Positions 7,707 through 14,856 of a DNA stretch of 14,856 nt are shown piece after piece. Made by a program: the position numbers and the translations under genes. The notes beneath the pieces are model-generated. The model searched no databases. It was not told the DNA's origin and saw only the letters and a program-made list of their open reading frames with translations. Numbering within the stretch: position 1 is the stretch's first letter; each line of letters opens with the position of its first letter. Source of the DNA: JBDTCS01 sp039923455 (GTDB lineage: Bacteria > Bacteroidota > Ignavibacteria > Palsa-1295). The DNA is taken from contig JBDTCS010000055.1 in NCBI GenBank assembly GCA_039923455.1, positions 1 to 14,856 on the forward strand, written 5' to 3'.

Positions 7707-10700
7707 TTAGCGAGTAAGAATCAGTTCGCGACGCACCGTTGCCTCATTCGTTTTGAGAACGTACACGTAGCGGCCGCTTGGCAAACCTGCGAGCGATACG
7801 GTCAGCTTGTGCTCACCTGAAGTAATATCTTCATCAATGAACGTACGTGCAATTCGCCCCAACGGATCGAAGAGGTCGATTCGCGCATGACCCGCTGATT
7901 TCAAATTAAACTCTAAATATGCAGACTCGTTGGCCGGATTCGGAAGTGTTTGCGCCATCGAAGTCACGCCACCAAAGCTAACGTTCGTCGATTGATTGCC
8001 GCAATCCGTCACGATCAGCGTACCGAGCGATGCGAGCGTGGAAAGTTGATTGTCCGGATTCGATTCCACGATCGAGATCTGCGTAGAATCAAATGGCCCG
8101 AGCAACGCTTCGGCATCAAGATAGAGCAAGACGCCCTTTGTAAACTTTCGACTACTGCCAAATAGTTTTACCGAGAGAAGACTATCGCTCAATCGCGAGA
8201 GAGTCGCCTGCCATCCATCCCCGAGCGTCCCACCGAGTACGACGTTGTGAAGATATACAACGTATGGGCTGTAGGCGAGTGTGATTCGAAATGAATCGAG
8301 CGTGATCGAACCACTGGGAATATTCGTGATCGAGATCGGTATCAATATTCTATCACCGATGCTTGCTTTTGTGCTCGCAACAACCAGACCAACATCCGGC
8401 TGACTTGCCGGCGATAGAGAACCTCTTCCGATCATGACAACCGGTCGCAGGCTATCTGGCCCAGTCGTAGAAACAAAAAGGTTACTAACAACAGGCTTCG
8501 CAATCTGAGGAGTAAACACGATCGAATAACTCTTTGCCTGTCCCGGAAGAATTGGATTTCTAACTAAGGGATTCTCCGGCACGAATAAGGTGCTTGCACT
8601 TCGCAACTGCGTCACATCAAGCGGCCAACCACCGATGTCTGCGATCGCTACTTGCTTCGTTGCGCTTCCGCCGAGTTGTACTTTGCCAAAGTCGATCGTA
8701 TCCGGTGATACTTTCGGATGCGCTTCAACGCCACGACCCGTGACGATGACGCTTGTCGGATGCGATGTGTTTACGAAGTTGATCGTATCACGATAATCAT
8801 TTTCTTGGGTCGGTTTGAATGTGATCGTGCAAAGGATCGTATCAATAACCGAAGCGATCGAACTCCCATTGAGCGTTGCAGGGAAAGTCGTCGGACCGGT
8901 GCTGCCTTGATAGGAAATTCCTGTCACGTTAATTGTGAAGCCATTGGTAGCCGTCAGCTTGACATCTTTCGAAGCAGTGGCGTTGAGGTGTTGATCCCCA
9001 AAATCAACTTCGAGCACGTTCGTCATCAGTCCAAACTCTGTTCCGTCTCCACGAAGTCTAACCATTTGTAGACCGCTCGTCTCCCAAGTTGCTATTGTCG
9101 AATCCGAATATCGAGTGAGTGCAGTCGGCGTAAAAGTGACAGTAACATTTTGCGTTGCGCCAGGTGCGAGAATGAATGTATTTGGTGCGAGTGCGAAGGG
9201 CAGATTCGGCAAGGCAAAGTTAACCTGCGCACTGAGATTGCCTCGATTCTGAACACGTATCGCAAGTGGTTTGCTTGTGTTGCGAACGACTGTACCGTAA
9301 TCAAGAATAGAATCTAATAGCACAATCTCAGATGCAAGACCAACACCGCGCAATTGAAAGTGTGTTGTCTTACTCGTACTTAAAGCGACCTCGATGCTTA
9401 CAGCCGATGTGTCAATCTTTTGAGGCGCGTAGGTGACACAAAGAATTTCAGTAGCTCCGTTTGCGAGGTGGAACGGAAAATGCGCGAGTGTGCTATCGGT
9501 ATAACGAAACGGCGTCGGCAAAGCGAGGATCGACGAATCAAATATTGCCGGAAGGCAACTGAGATTCGTGACGCTAAAACAAAGCTTGACGGTATCACCT
9601 ACGTTGATCGATCCAAAATCAAGTAGTGTATCCGAGAGTGCAAGTTCTGCAACAGAACCACCAGAGCCCACGATTGCAATAGATACCGGCTTGTCGCAGG
9701 GGCCAAGTCGGGCACGCAGTGTGTCAAAATATTCCGTAGCAAGCGTAGGCGCAAACTTGAGAAGAAAGTATCCGGTGTCGTGACCAGCGATTTGTTTCGG
9801 CGCATCACTGATGGTAAATGGTGTGGTCGCCGTAAGTGTCGGAAGTTCTATGTCAACTGTGTCAAGACCGGGATTGTACAGCGGCACCGCGAGCACTTTC
9901 GTACTCAACGGACAGACCGTATCAAAATCTGCTTTGGAGCGAAGAAAGTACGAGGAAGATATCTGTCGCGAGCCGCGAAGTTCGATGGCATTAATAAAGC
10001 AGCTATCACTCGATCGGATGAAGAGCAGCGCGTCATCGCGTGTTGGTGGTGCGAGTGGTCGATAGACTACATCGATCTGCGTGCTGTCACCGGAGGAGAT
10101 TGTGACAGGCAGTGTAAGATTTGGTAACTGATAATTATGGGAACCGACAAGATCCGTTCGGCCGATCGAAACATTGCTAGCGGTCCGATTGTAAATCTTA
10201 AAAGAACGCGTGACTGCCGTAAAATCGCATCCACGTCCAAAGCCGAGCACCGTATCTGAGACAAGCACATTCTTTATTCCCGCAGAGCCGCTCAATCCGA
10301 ATGATACACCGCCGCATGGAAGCATTGTTACAGTTGCCGTGAGGTTGTAATCACCCGCGTGTGCAGGTGCGAAGTGTATCGCAAGTGGAAAAATCGCTCC
10401 GGCCGGAAGCGAATCAGGCAATACGTTCGTGCTCAGCGAGAATATTCCGGGCGTGCTAAAAAGAATCGATTTAAGAATAACGGTTTGTGAACTGGTGTTC
10501 TTCAGATTCACGATCGTATCCTTCGGCGAACACGTGCTGCCGAAATCATAGTGCAGCGCTTGGCTAAGCAGAGTTGGCTCCAGTATCGTAATGCGAACTT
10601 CGATCGTCGTATCGAAGGTGCAGGGTTGGGTGATATGAATGCGAAGCTGACTGGTGAACGTGCCACAACTTGTACTTTGAAATCGAACACGGACAGGAAG

Positions 10701-12350
10701 CGTATCACCCGGCCGTAAATAAATACTCGGTGGTGGTTTGAGTATCTGAAATCCTTTGCCTTGAATACTAACTGGTGCCAGAAAGACCGGGACAGAGCCG
10801 GTGTTCTGAATTGCTAACAGTGTGTCAATCAAGATGCTGCTAAGCGTTGCCTGTTGCGTTGGCAGCACGAGTGAGGGTGGTATGGTAAGTGCGACGCTAT
10901 TGCGCGTTGCATTTACGATAATAGAGAGGTTCCGCAAACATGAGTCAGCTTTGAAGGCCAACACGCCGGTAAGTGAAAGTGTCGATGATAGGGGACCATC
11001 TTTTCCGGGAAGCAGACGAATCACGATTGCCGTGTCTTTTCCCGGACCGAGTACAAAGGGCAGCGCGGGAGTTACGATCTCAAAATCACCGCTCGGGAAA
11101 AAAATAGCATTCGTGATCGTCGTCGGGTCGGTGCCGATATTTCGAATCCGAATATTGTTTTGAGCCGGAAGCGCGCAACTCACATACGTCCCAAATTGCA
11201 GCGTATTTATATCACTCGTGATCTCCGCGGTATGGTATTGTGCGTGCACCGGAATTCGGACCGTCCCGCCGCATACGGTAGTAGTAGTCGCGATCAAGGT
11301 GTCGAAGTAATCACCGCCTGTCGTTGGACTAAAATGAATTCGAACGCTGCGGCTAACCAGACTATCAGGAGTCAGACTAAAACTCGTAACACCAGCTATC
11401 GTGAATGGGTTGGATAGCGAATGTAAGAATCCGATCGAGCTAACATCGATCTGATCGCCACCTCGATTGTAAAGACGAAAACTTGTATCGAAACTTGTAG
11501 CACAAACCAACGGTGGACAATCAATGCGCTGCTCGATCGAAGCAAGCTTATATCCGATACTCGAATCGCGTATCGGTGCCGATGGCGGTGTGGGAATTAG
11601 CGAAGCAGATGGCCCGACCAAATATCCGAGATTGTTGTGCTTCGAAAAATCGTGCAGAATCGTTTTGTCGAAACCGTCATCGAACGAGTAGTAGCAGATG
11701 AGCCCTGCCTCCGTCCCTGTGAGGTTCTTGCTCATGCTCGCACGGATGGCGTCGCCTGTTCTTGCCACATTCCATATACGCACCTCGTCGATCATACCAA
11801 GAAACGATTGCCGCGTCCGGTGTGCGCTAAAGCCAATGCGCACAGAATCGGAATTCGGAAACATATTGAACGTACCCGTCTTATCACCCGCGACTTTCTG
11901 TCCATCGATATAGAGCACCACACTGTCGGTCGAGAAGACGAATGCGTAGTGATGCCACGATGTAATATTTTGAATCACGGGTGAAGTAACCGCGGGAGTG
12001 CGAGCGTACGGTGTGAATCGGCCGATGAGGCGTTGTGCGCTATCGAAACCAAGCGCATAGTACGGTTGGCTTCCGGTGTCGCTCGATTGCTCAATTAGTG
12101 AACTGCCGGCAATAAATGTTCTCGCCTGCGCCCAACACTCAAGCGTAAAACTACTTCCTAACGTAAGGGTTGCTGTGTGCGGCACCCCTACAAAACTAGA
12201 TTGCTGATCGATCAGCAGTAGACCTGAACTACAATCTTGTGCTTGCGAAGTTGTGCTTTGTAGAATCAGAATAAGCAATAGCACGAGAAGCACGCTCCAA
12301 AAGCGCGTAACGAGAGTTCGCTTTGCTTTTCTATTTTGTTGAACCTTCAC
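7707..12350 (-). CDS. Large T9SS-exported LamG / choice-of-anchor-D repeat protein
   Basis: Surface or secreted protein of 1547 residues. Modules in order: signal peptide 1-37 (basic start, core LLVLLLILIL, cleavage after SQA); LamG/concanavalin-like domain about 52-225 (SWHHYAFVFSTDSVVLYIDG, MIDEVRIWNVART); about ten ASH/choice-of-anchor-D modules at 280-1310; a cohesin-like beta-sandwich about 1317-1450; and a type A T9SS sorting domain about 1468-1547 (LPNPANESAYLEF, DLFDPLGRIAR, LPSGRYVYVLK, ending RRELILTR). It should cross the inner membrane by Sec and the outer membrane by T9SS, with the tail removed by the sortase PorU. LamG and cohesin-like modules often bind sugars or proteins, so adhesion is a reasonable guess but unproven. 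The start is GTG, with no Shine-Dalgarno visible. It lies 92 bases after the OmpA-like gene on the same strand and may share its transcript. That spacer has only a five-base inverted repeat. Confidence 0.93.
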   Translation of the reverse strand: MKVQQNRKAKRTLVTRFWSVLLVLLLILILQSTTSQAQDCSSGLLLIDQQSSFVGVPHTATLTLGSSFTLECWAQARTFIAGSSLIEQSSDTGSQPYYALGFDSAQRLIGRFTPYARTPAVTSPVIQNITSWHHYAFVFSTDSVVLYIDGQKVAGDKTGTFNMFPNSDSVRIGFSAHRTRQSFLGMIDEVRIWNVARTGDAIRASMSKNLTGTEAGLICYYSFDDGFDKTILHDFSKHNNLGYLVGPSASLIPTPPSAPIRDSSIGYKLASIEQRIDCPPLVCATSFDTSFRLYNRGGDQIDVSSIGFLHSLSNPFTIAGVTSFSLTPDSLVSRSVRIHFSPTTGGDYFDTLIATTTTVCGGTVRIPVHAQYHTAEITSDINTLQFGTYVSCALPAQNNIRIRNIGTDPTTITNAIFFPSGDFEIVTPALPFVLGPGKDTAIVIRLLPGKDGPLSSTLSLTGVLAFKADSCLRNLSIIVNATRNSVALTIPPSLVLPTQQATLSSILIDTLLAIQNTGSVPVFLAPVSIQGKGFQILKPPPSIYLRPGDTLPVRVRFQSTSCGTFTSQLRIHITQPCTFDTTIEVRITILEPTLLSQALHYDFGSTCSPKDTIVNLKNTSSQTVILKSILFSTPGIFSLSTNVLPDSLPAGAIFPLAIHFAPAHAGDYNLTATVTMLPCGGVSFGLSGSAGIKNVLVSDTVLGFGRGCDFTAVTRSFKIYNRTASNVSIGRTDLVGSHNYQLPNLTLPVTISSGDSTQIDVVYRPLAPPTRDDALLFIRSSDSCFINAIELRGSRQISSSYFLRSKADFDTVCPLSTKVLAVPLYNPGLDTVDIELPTLTATTPFTISDAPKQIAGHDTGYFLLKFAPTLATEYFDTLRARLGPCDKPVSIAIVGSGGSVAELALSDTLLDFGSINVGDTVKLCFSVTNLSCLPAIFDSSILALPTPFRYTDSTLAHFPFHLANGATEILCVTYAPQKIDTSAVSIEVALSTSKTTHFQLRGVGLASEIVLLDSILDYGTVVRNTSKPLAIRVQNRGNLSAQVNFALPNLPFALAPNTFILAPGATQNVTVTFTPTALTRYSDSTIATWETSGLQMVRLRGDGTEFGLMTNVLEVDFGDQHLNATASKDVKLTATNGFTINVTGISYQGSTGPTTFPATLNGSSIASVIDTILCTITFKPTQENDYRDTINFVNTSHPTSVIVTGRGVEAHPKVSPDTIDFGKVQLGGSATKQVAIADIGGWPLDVTQLRSASTLFVPENPLVRNPILPGQAKSYSIVFTPQIAKPVVSNLFVSTTGPDSLRPVVMIGRGSLSPASQPDVGLVVASTKASIGDRILIPISITNIPSGSITLDSFRITLAYSPYVVYLHNVVLGGTLGDGWQATLSRLSDSLLSVKLFGSSRKFTKGVLLYLDAEALLGPFDSTQISIVESNPDNQLSTLASLGTLIVTDCGNQSTNVSFGGVTSMAQTLPNPANESAYLEFNLKSAGHARIDLFDPLGRIARTFIDEDITSGEHKLTVSLAGLPSGRYVYVLKTNEATVRRELILTR
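8421..11513 (-). repeat. About ten tandem ASH-like (choice-of-anchor-D) protein modules
   Basis: The encoded residues 280-1310 fall into diverged modules of about 95-105 residues, starting near 280, 380, 485, 595, 695, 800, 900, 1008, 1110 and 1212. Many begin with an F-G strand (LQFGTYVSC, YDFGSTC, LGFGRGC, LDFGSINVGD, LDYGTVV, VDFGDQ, IDFGKVQLGG). They continue with an 'xNxG' turn (RNIGT, QNTGS, QNRGN), a 'lxPGxxxxxxVxFxP' segment (LAPGATQNVTVTFTP, ILPGQAKSYSIVFTP) and a closing strand (GRG, GDG). This is the pattern of ASPM/SPD-2/Hydin-type immunoglobulin-like domains. The repeats are diverged at DNA level, so they are old rather than recent copies. Boundaries are approximate. Confidence 0.8.
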
Positions 12351-12442
12351 AACACCACTTCAGACGTATCTCCCGAACCACTTCTGGGAGCCGCAACACT
12401 CTACAACGTAAAACTTCCCTACACAACACCCACAACCGTGCA

Positions 12443-14674
12443 TCACTTTGGCGGATGCTCGACGGTGACTCGAACGGTTCGCGAAAGAAAGCGTCCTTCG
12501 GGAATAGAATTATCGAATAGTACATCACGCGAGCCGTGCGCTTCGGTGCTAATATTCGGCACGGCTCGCCCCGCTTGTCGCAATCGTGCACGCAATGCTT
12601 CGGCCGTATGCATCGCACGCTCACCGGAAAGCCGATCGTTGAATGCATCGTCACCCGTTCGATCAGTATGACCGGTCAGTGTAACTTGCGCACCACGAAC
12701 AGCAACCTTCGCGATCTCATCAAGCAGTTCATCCGATTGATGCTTTCCGAATTGCGATGAACTGTAATCGAACAGGATAAGACTAAAGCGCTCGATCCTA
12801 TGCGACTGACTCGTGTCCACCAGATGAAATGCCGTGTCGCGCTGCTCCTGTTTTAAACGTATCACGCCCCGAGTAGTTGCGCTTGTTCCGGTGCTATCGG
12901 TTACAAAGAGGTCATAGACGAGCGAGTCGCGGTCCCCGGGCATCGAATTCTCGCCGAGCGTCCAGAGATGCTCACCGACCGCACCGCCCGATCCGCCCTC
13001 GAAAGTTTGAAGCACGTGAGCACCTTGATGCACCGTTATCGAATAGCTCTTGATGCCCGCACTGGTCTCAAAATAGGGGTAAAACACGATCTTTGGCGGT
13101 GTTGCGACTTTCTCGATGCGCTCGGTCCAGAGCGGCCCGGTGATTGCCGGATCGGGTGAGGTGATCTCGACGCGACGGTTTTCAGCTTGTCCGGCAGGCG
13201 TACCTTCGTCCGATGGAAGCTCCGGCAGGCCGCGAGATTTGATACGAATTCTGCTTGGCGCGATTCCCCAGATTGTTTCAAGATATCTGGCGACTTGGTT
13301 TGCCCGATCAAGCGCAATGTCATTTTTGAAATTCACATCACCGGGTGAAGCAGTGCTTCTAGCGCCACTCAGAGTGACGTTCGCATTCGGGTGTTCACGC
13401 AATCGCTTACCAAGCAGATCGAGAATGTTATGATGGATTCGCATTGCATCAGCACTGAAAAGTTGCTTCTCGCTAAAGCCCATCGCCACATTCGCGTTTG
13501 CATACTGATGATATCGCTCGGCTAAAACTGTATCTCCATCATCGAAAAATATTCGATTGAGTGTCGGAAAAACTTCCGTCACATGCATACGCTCGACGCT
13601 CAGAACAGGCTCCGAAATTTCCTCGCCGTGATCTGTGAGCCCGACCGCACGAATAGAAATATTCAGCACCGATCGCTTCTTGATTGGTGGAGTAATCTGC
13701 GCGACGAGCGTGTCCTTCTTCGGCACGAGTGGAGGCGGCTCGATCTGCGGCAGTGGCGAAGTAAGCAAATAGGAAAGTGCAATACCACCACCGATGGAAA
13801 ACGTCCGCCAATTTTGTCCCGTGATGTTCGAGATGGTTGTGATGGGAATCGTTGAATGAATCTCAGGCAAGATCTGAAGACGCGAATCTTTGGAGAACTG
13901 CATTCGAAGCCCGAGTTCGAGTGATGGTTGCAGTGCTGAAGTCGAGACCTTACCGTCGCCGATCGTTCGTAATGTTGTCGGAGTCGTTGGATCATACGAC
14001 GCGCCAGCAGGTGAGACGATCTGCTCGGTCTCGTGAAAATTCTTCTTCACAAAAAATCCGAGTGAAGGTCCTGCCTCAATCTTTAGCCATGAAAAAAGAT
14101 CATACCCAACGAGCAAGCCGAGTGAGATCGTCGAGAGTTTTGCATCGTAGGTTCGGAGTCGATCGATCTGCACGATGCCTACATTCGGCACGTAGCCATG
14201 TTCAACGTTGGTCGGTATAGTTTCGAAACTGCTCGATAGATCGCGATAGATTAACTCAGGCTCAAGCGTGATTCCACTCCCGAATTTCGGTGATGTGGCA
14301 CCAAGATAAAATCCGGGTCGAGCCGCATTACCTCTTTGAAATACTCCGCAAAGCACACTGCCGGCGAACGCGTTGATCTGCGCTCGCGATATATTTGCGT
14401 TGTACGAGGCACCTGCCGTGATCGCCCATGGTCGCGACGTTGTCCTTGCGTGCGAAAGCATCGTATCGCTCCCGACCGAGAGCCCGGGTGTCGGAGCTGG
14501 TCGTGGAGTTTGTGCGAATGCGGTTGAAGAAAATGAGAACCAGTAAAACAGAAGGACGAAGAGCCCTATGAAATTATATCTACGATTTAGTTTAAATGAC
14601 CCAAAGCCCCGGCAAATATCCGGGGCCTGTCTTAAAACTACATGCTGTATTGCTCGCGTCGAACTCAACCGCAT
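12443..14674 (-). CDS. Outer-membrane protein with beta-barrel and two OmpA-like domains
   Basis: Probable outer-membrane anchor to peptidoglycan. Numbered from the ATG at 14674 (743 residues): a long basic leader, then a hydrophobic core FIGLFVLLFYWFSFSSTAFA with cleavage near residue 54; a probable beta-barrel at about 82-304, with alternating strands such as ISLGLLVGYDLF and TFSIGGGIALSYLL; a proline-rich linker about 305-332; a first OmpA-like domain about 367-507 (RIFFDDGDTVL, ALDRANQVARYLETIWGI, ENRRVEI); a beta-rich spacer about 508-610; and a second OmpA-like domain about 628-739. The second keeps GHTD (Asp671) and LSGER (Arg686), the residues that bind diaminopimelate in the family. 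In the first, GHTD is replaced by GARS. A GTG at 14728 gives an 18-residue longer reading. Neither start has a visible Shine-Dalgarno and both give an unusually long leader before the hydrophobic core, so the start is uncertain. The large T9SS cargo gene follows after 92 bases. Confidence 0.88.
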   Translation of the reverse strand: MRLSSTRAIQHVVLRQAPDICRGFGSFKLNRRYNFIGLFVLLFYWFSFSSTAFAQTPRPAPTPGLSVGSDTMLSHARTTSRPWAITAGASYNANISRAQINAFAGSVLCGVFQRGNAARPGFYLGATSPKFGSGITLEPELIYRDLSSSFETIPTNVEHGYVPNVGIVQIDRLRTYDAKLSTISLGLLVGYDLFSWLKIEAGPSLGFFVKKNFHETEQIVSPAGASYDPTTPTTLRTIGDGKVSTSALQPSLELGLRMQFSKDSRLQILPEIHSTIPITTISNITGQNWRTFSIGGGIALSYLLTSPLPQIEPPPLVPKKDTLVAQITPPIKKRSVLNISIRAVGLTDHGEEISEPVLSVERMHVTEVFPTLNRIFFDDGDTVLAERYHQYANANVAMGFSEKQLFSADAMRIHHNILDLLGKRLREHPNANVTLSGARSTASPGDVNFKNDIALDRANQVARYLETIWGIAPSRIRIKSRGLPELPSDEGTPAGQAENRRVEITSPDPAITGPLWTERIEKVATPPKIVFYPYFETSAGIKSYSITVHQGAHVLQTFEGGSGGAVGEHLWTLGENSMPGDRDSLVYDLFVTDSTGTSATTRGVIRLKQEQRDTAFHLVDTSQSHRIERFSLILFDYSSSQFGKHQSDELLDEIAKVAVRGAQVTLTGHTDRTGDDAFNDRLSGERAMHTAEALRARLRQAGRAVPNISTEAHGSRDVLFDNSIPEGRFLSRTVRVTVEHPPK
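14606..14626 (-). other. GC-rich perfect hairpin in leader of the OmpA-like gene
   Basis: The arms GCCCCGG and CCGGGGC form a perfect seven-base-pair stem around a seven-base loop. Read on the minus strand, the hairpin is followed by CTTTGGGTCATTT, a weak T-rich tail. It lies inside the reading frame of the OmpA-like gene, between the possible starts and the signal peptide core. It could be a terminator or attenuator, a translation-control hairpin, or chance. The pairing is certain; the function is not. Confidence 0.4.
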
Positions 14675-14762
14675 TGCGGGCTCAAGGGGTTTTGCTTCGG
14701 GTGACTCACAACATTCGCCGCCCGGCACGTAACACTCTAAAGGAGAAACACTCGAGAAAATT

Positions 14763-14809
14763 ATAGATAAGCTAAGAACAATAATGTTGCTCTTAGCTTA
14801 GTTATCTAT
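14763..14809 (-). terminator. Long AT-rich hairpin, probable terminator
   Basis: The outer arms ATAGATAA (14763-14770) and TTATCTAT (14802-14809) pair perfectly. The inner arms GCTAAGAACAA (14771-14781) and TTGCTCTTAGC (14787-14797) pair except at one position, where the plus strand has A against C and the minus strand gives an acceptable G-U pair. Four bases (14798-14801) are bulged and the loop is five bases. On the minus strand the stem is followed by AATTTTCT. The better pairing and T run on the minus strand fit termination of the gene ending at 14828. The low GC content is atypical for a strong terminator. Confidence 0.5.
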
Positions 14810-14827
14810 TATAGCAGTATTATCGCT

Positions 14828-14856
14828 TCAGAAGTTCACCGCGACTCCGACCGCGC
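14828..14856 (-). CDS. C-terminal end of a probable outer-membrane beta-barrel protein (partial)
   Basis: Reading the minus strand from the right edge, one frame gives AVGVAVNF and then TGA. The alternating small and hydrophobic residues with a terminal Phe match the last strand of outer-membrane beta-barrel proteins (the signal read by the BAM machinery). It is followed within 20 bases by a hairpin with a T run, as expected after a stop codon. Only eight full codons are visible, and the other two minus frames also stop nearby, so this is suggestive only. If real, the gene would lie upstream of, and on the same strand as, the OmpA-like gene. Confidence 0.35.

Noticed and set aside
7950..12010. 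Numerous plus-strand open frames of 60-117 codons opposite the T9SS gene
   Set aside because: They lie antisense to a 1547-codon gene with clear domains, and their translations show no family resemblance, signal peptide or spacing of real genes.
12202..12217. Perfect 16-base palindrome TGCTGATCGATCAGCA
   Set aside because: It lies inside the coding sequence just after the signal peptide of the T9SS protein and encodes ordinary residues (LLIDQQ). It has no T run and no partner copy that I could see, so chance is the simplest reading.
12370..12390. Inverted repeat CTCCC...GGGAG between the OmpA-like and T9SS genes
   Set aside because: The stem is only five base pairs with an 11-base loop and no T tract on the minus strand, too weak to call a terminator.
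14630..14730. Possible tRNA or tmRNA end (GGTTGAGTTCGACGCGAGC on the minus strand)
   Set aside because: A GTTCGA-like T-loop can be imagined, but the flanking T-arm does not pair well, and I found no acceptor stem, D-arm or anticodon arm around it.

Overview
The window looks like a chromosomal segment of a Gram-negative bacterium from the Bacteroidota/Chlorobi (FCB) side of the tree. The main evidence is the 1547-residue protein on the minus strand at 7707-12350. It ends in a type A sorting domain of the type IX secretion system (T9SS), which is known only from that lineage. Its LamG plus choice-of-anchor-D (ASH-type) architecture, and a neighbour with two OmpA-like domains, resemble proteins I associate with Kapaibacteriota and Ignavibacteria; that placement is inference. 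Most gene starts have no clear Shine-Dalgarno sequence, which also fits the group. I see no insertion sequence, prophage, CRISPR array, rRNA or tRNA.

Left part (1-3112, plus strand) is a run of housekeeping genes: the 3' part of ribD (riboflavin synthesis), yicC (endoribonuclease), a secreted DUF1460 amidase-like protein whose start overlaps the yicC stop, and gatC (tRNA-dependent amidation). A convergent minus-strand gene (3128-4195) follows. It has the layout of a gluzincin/peptidase-MA-like domain, but the HExxH site is broken.

Middle part (4196-7685, plus strand): a divergent intergenic region, then rlmN (23S rRNA and tRNA methyltransferase), then abutting glcE-like and glcF-like genes for two subunits of a glycolate oxidase type complex. 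The catalytic GlcD subunit is not in the window.

Right part (7707-14856, minus strand) is devoted to the cell surface. Read in transcription order, it holds the last codons of a probable outer-membrane beta-barrel protein, an AT-rich hairpin terminator, an OmpA-family protein (signal peptide, beta-barrel, two OmpA-like domains), and the large T9SS cargo protein (signal peptide, LamG, about ten ASH-like modules, cohesin-like module, sorting tail). The OmpA-like protein would anchor the outer membrane to peptidoglycan. The T9SS protein would be exported and attached to the surface or released.

Nothing here clearly forms a new multi-gene system. The items most worth a second look are the apparently inactive gluzincin-like protein, the regularly spaced cysteine pairs confined to part of the ASH array, the degenerate first OmpA-like domain, and the glcE-glcF pair lacking glcD.
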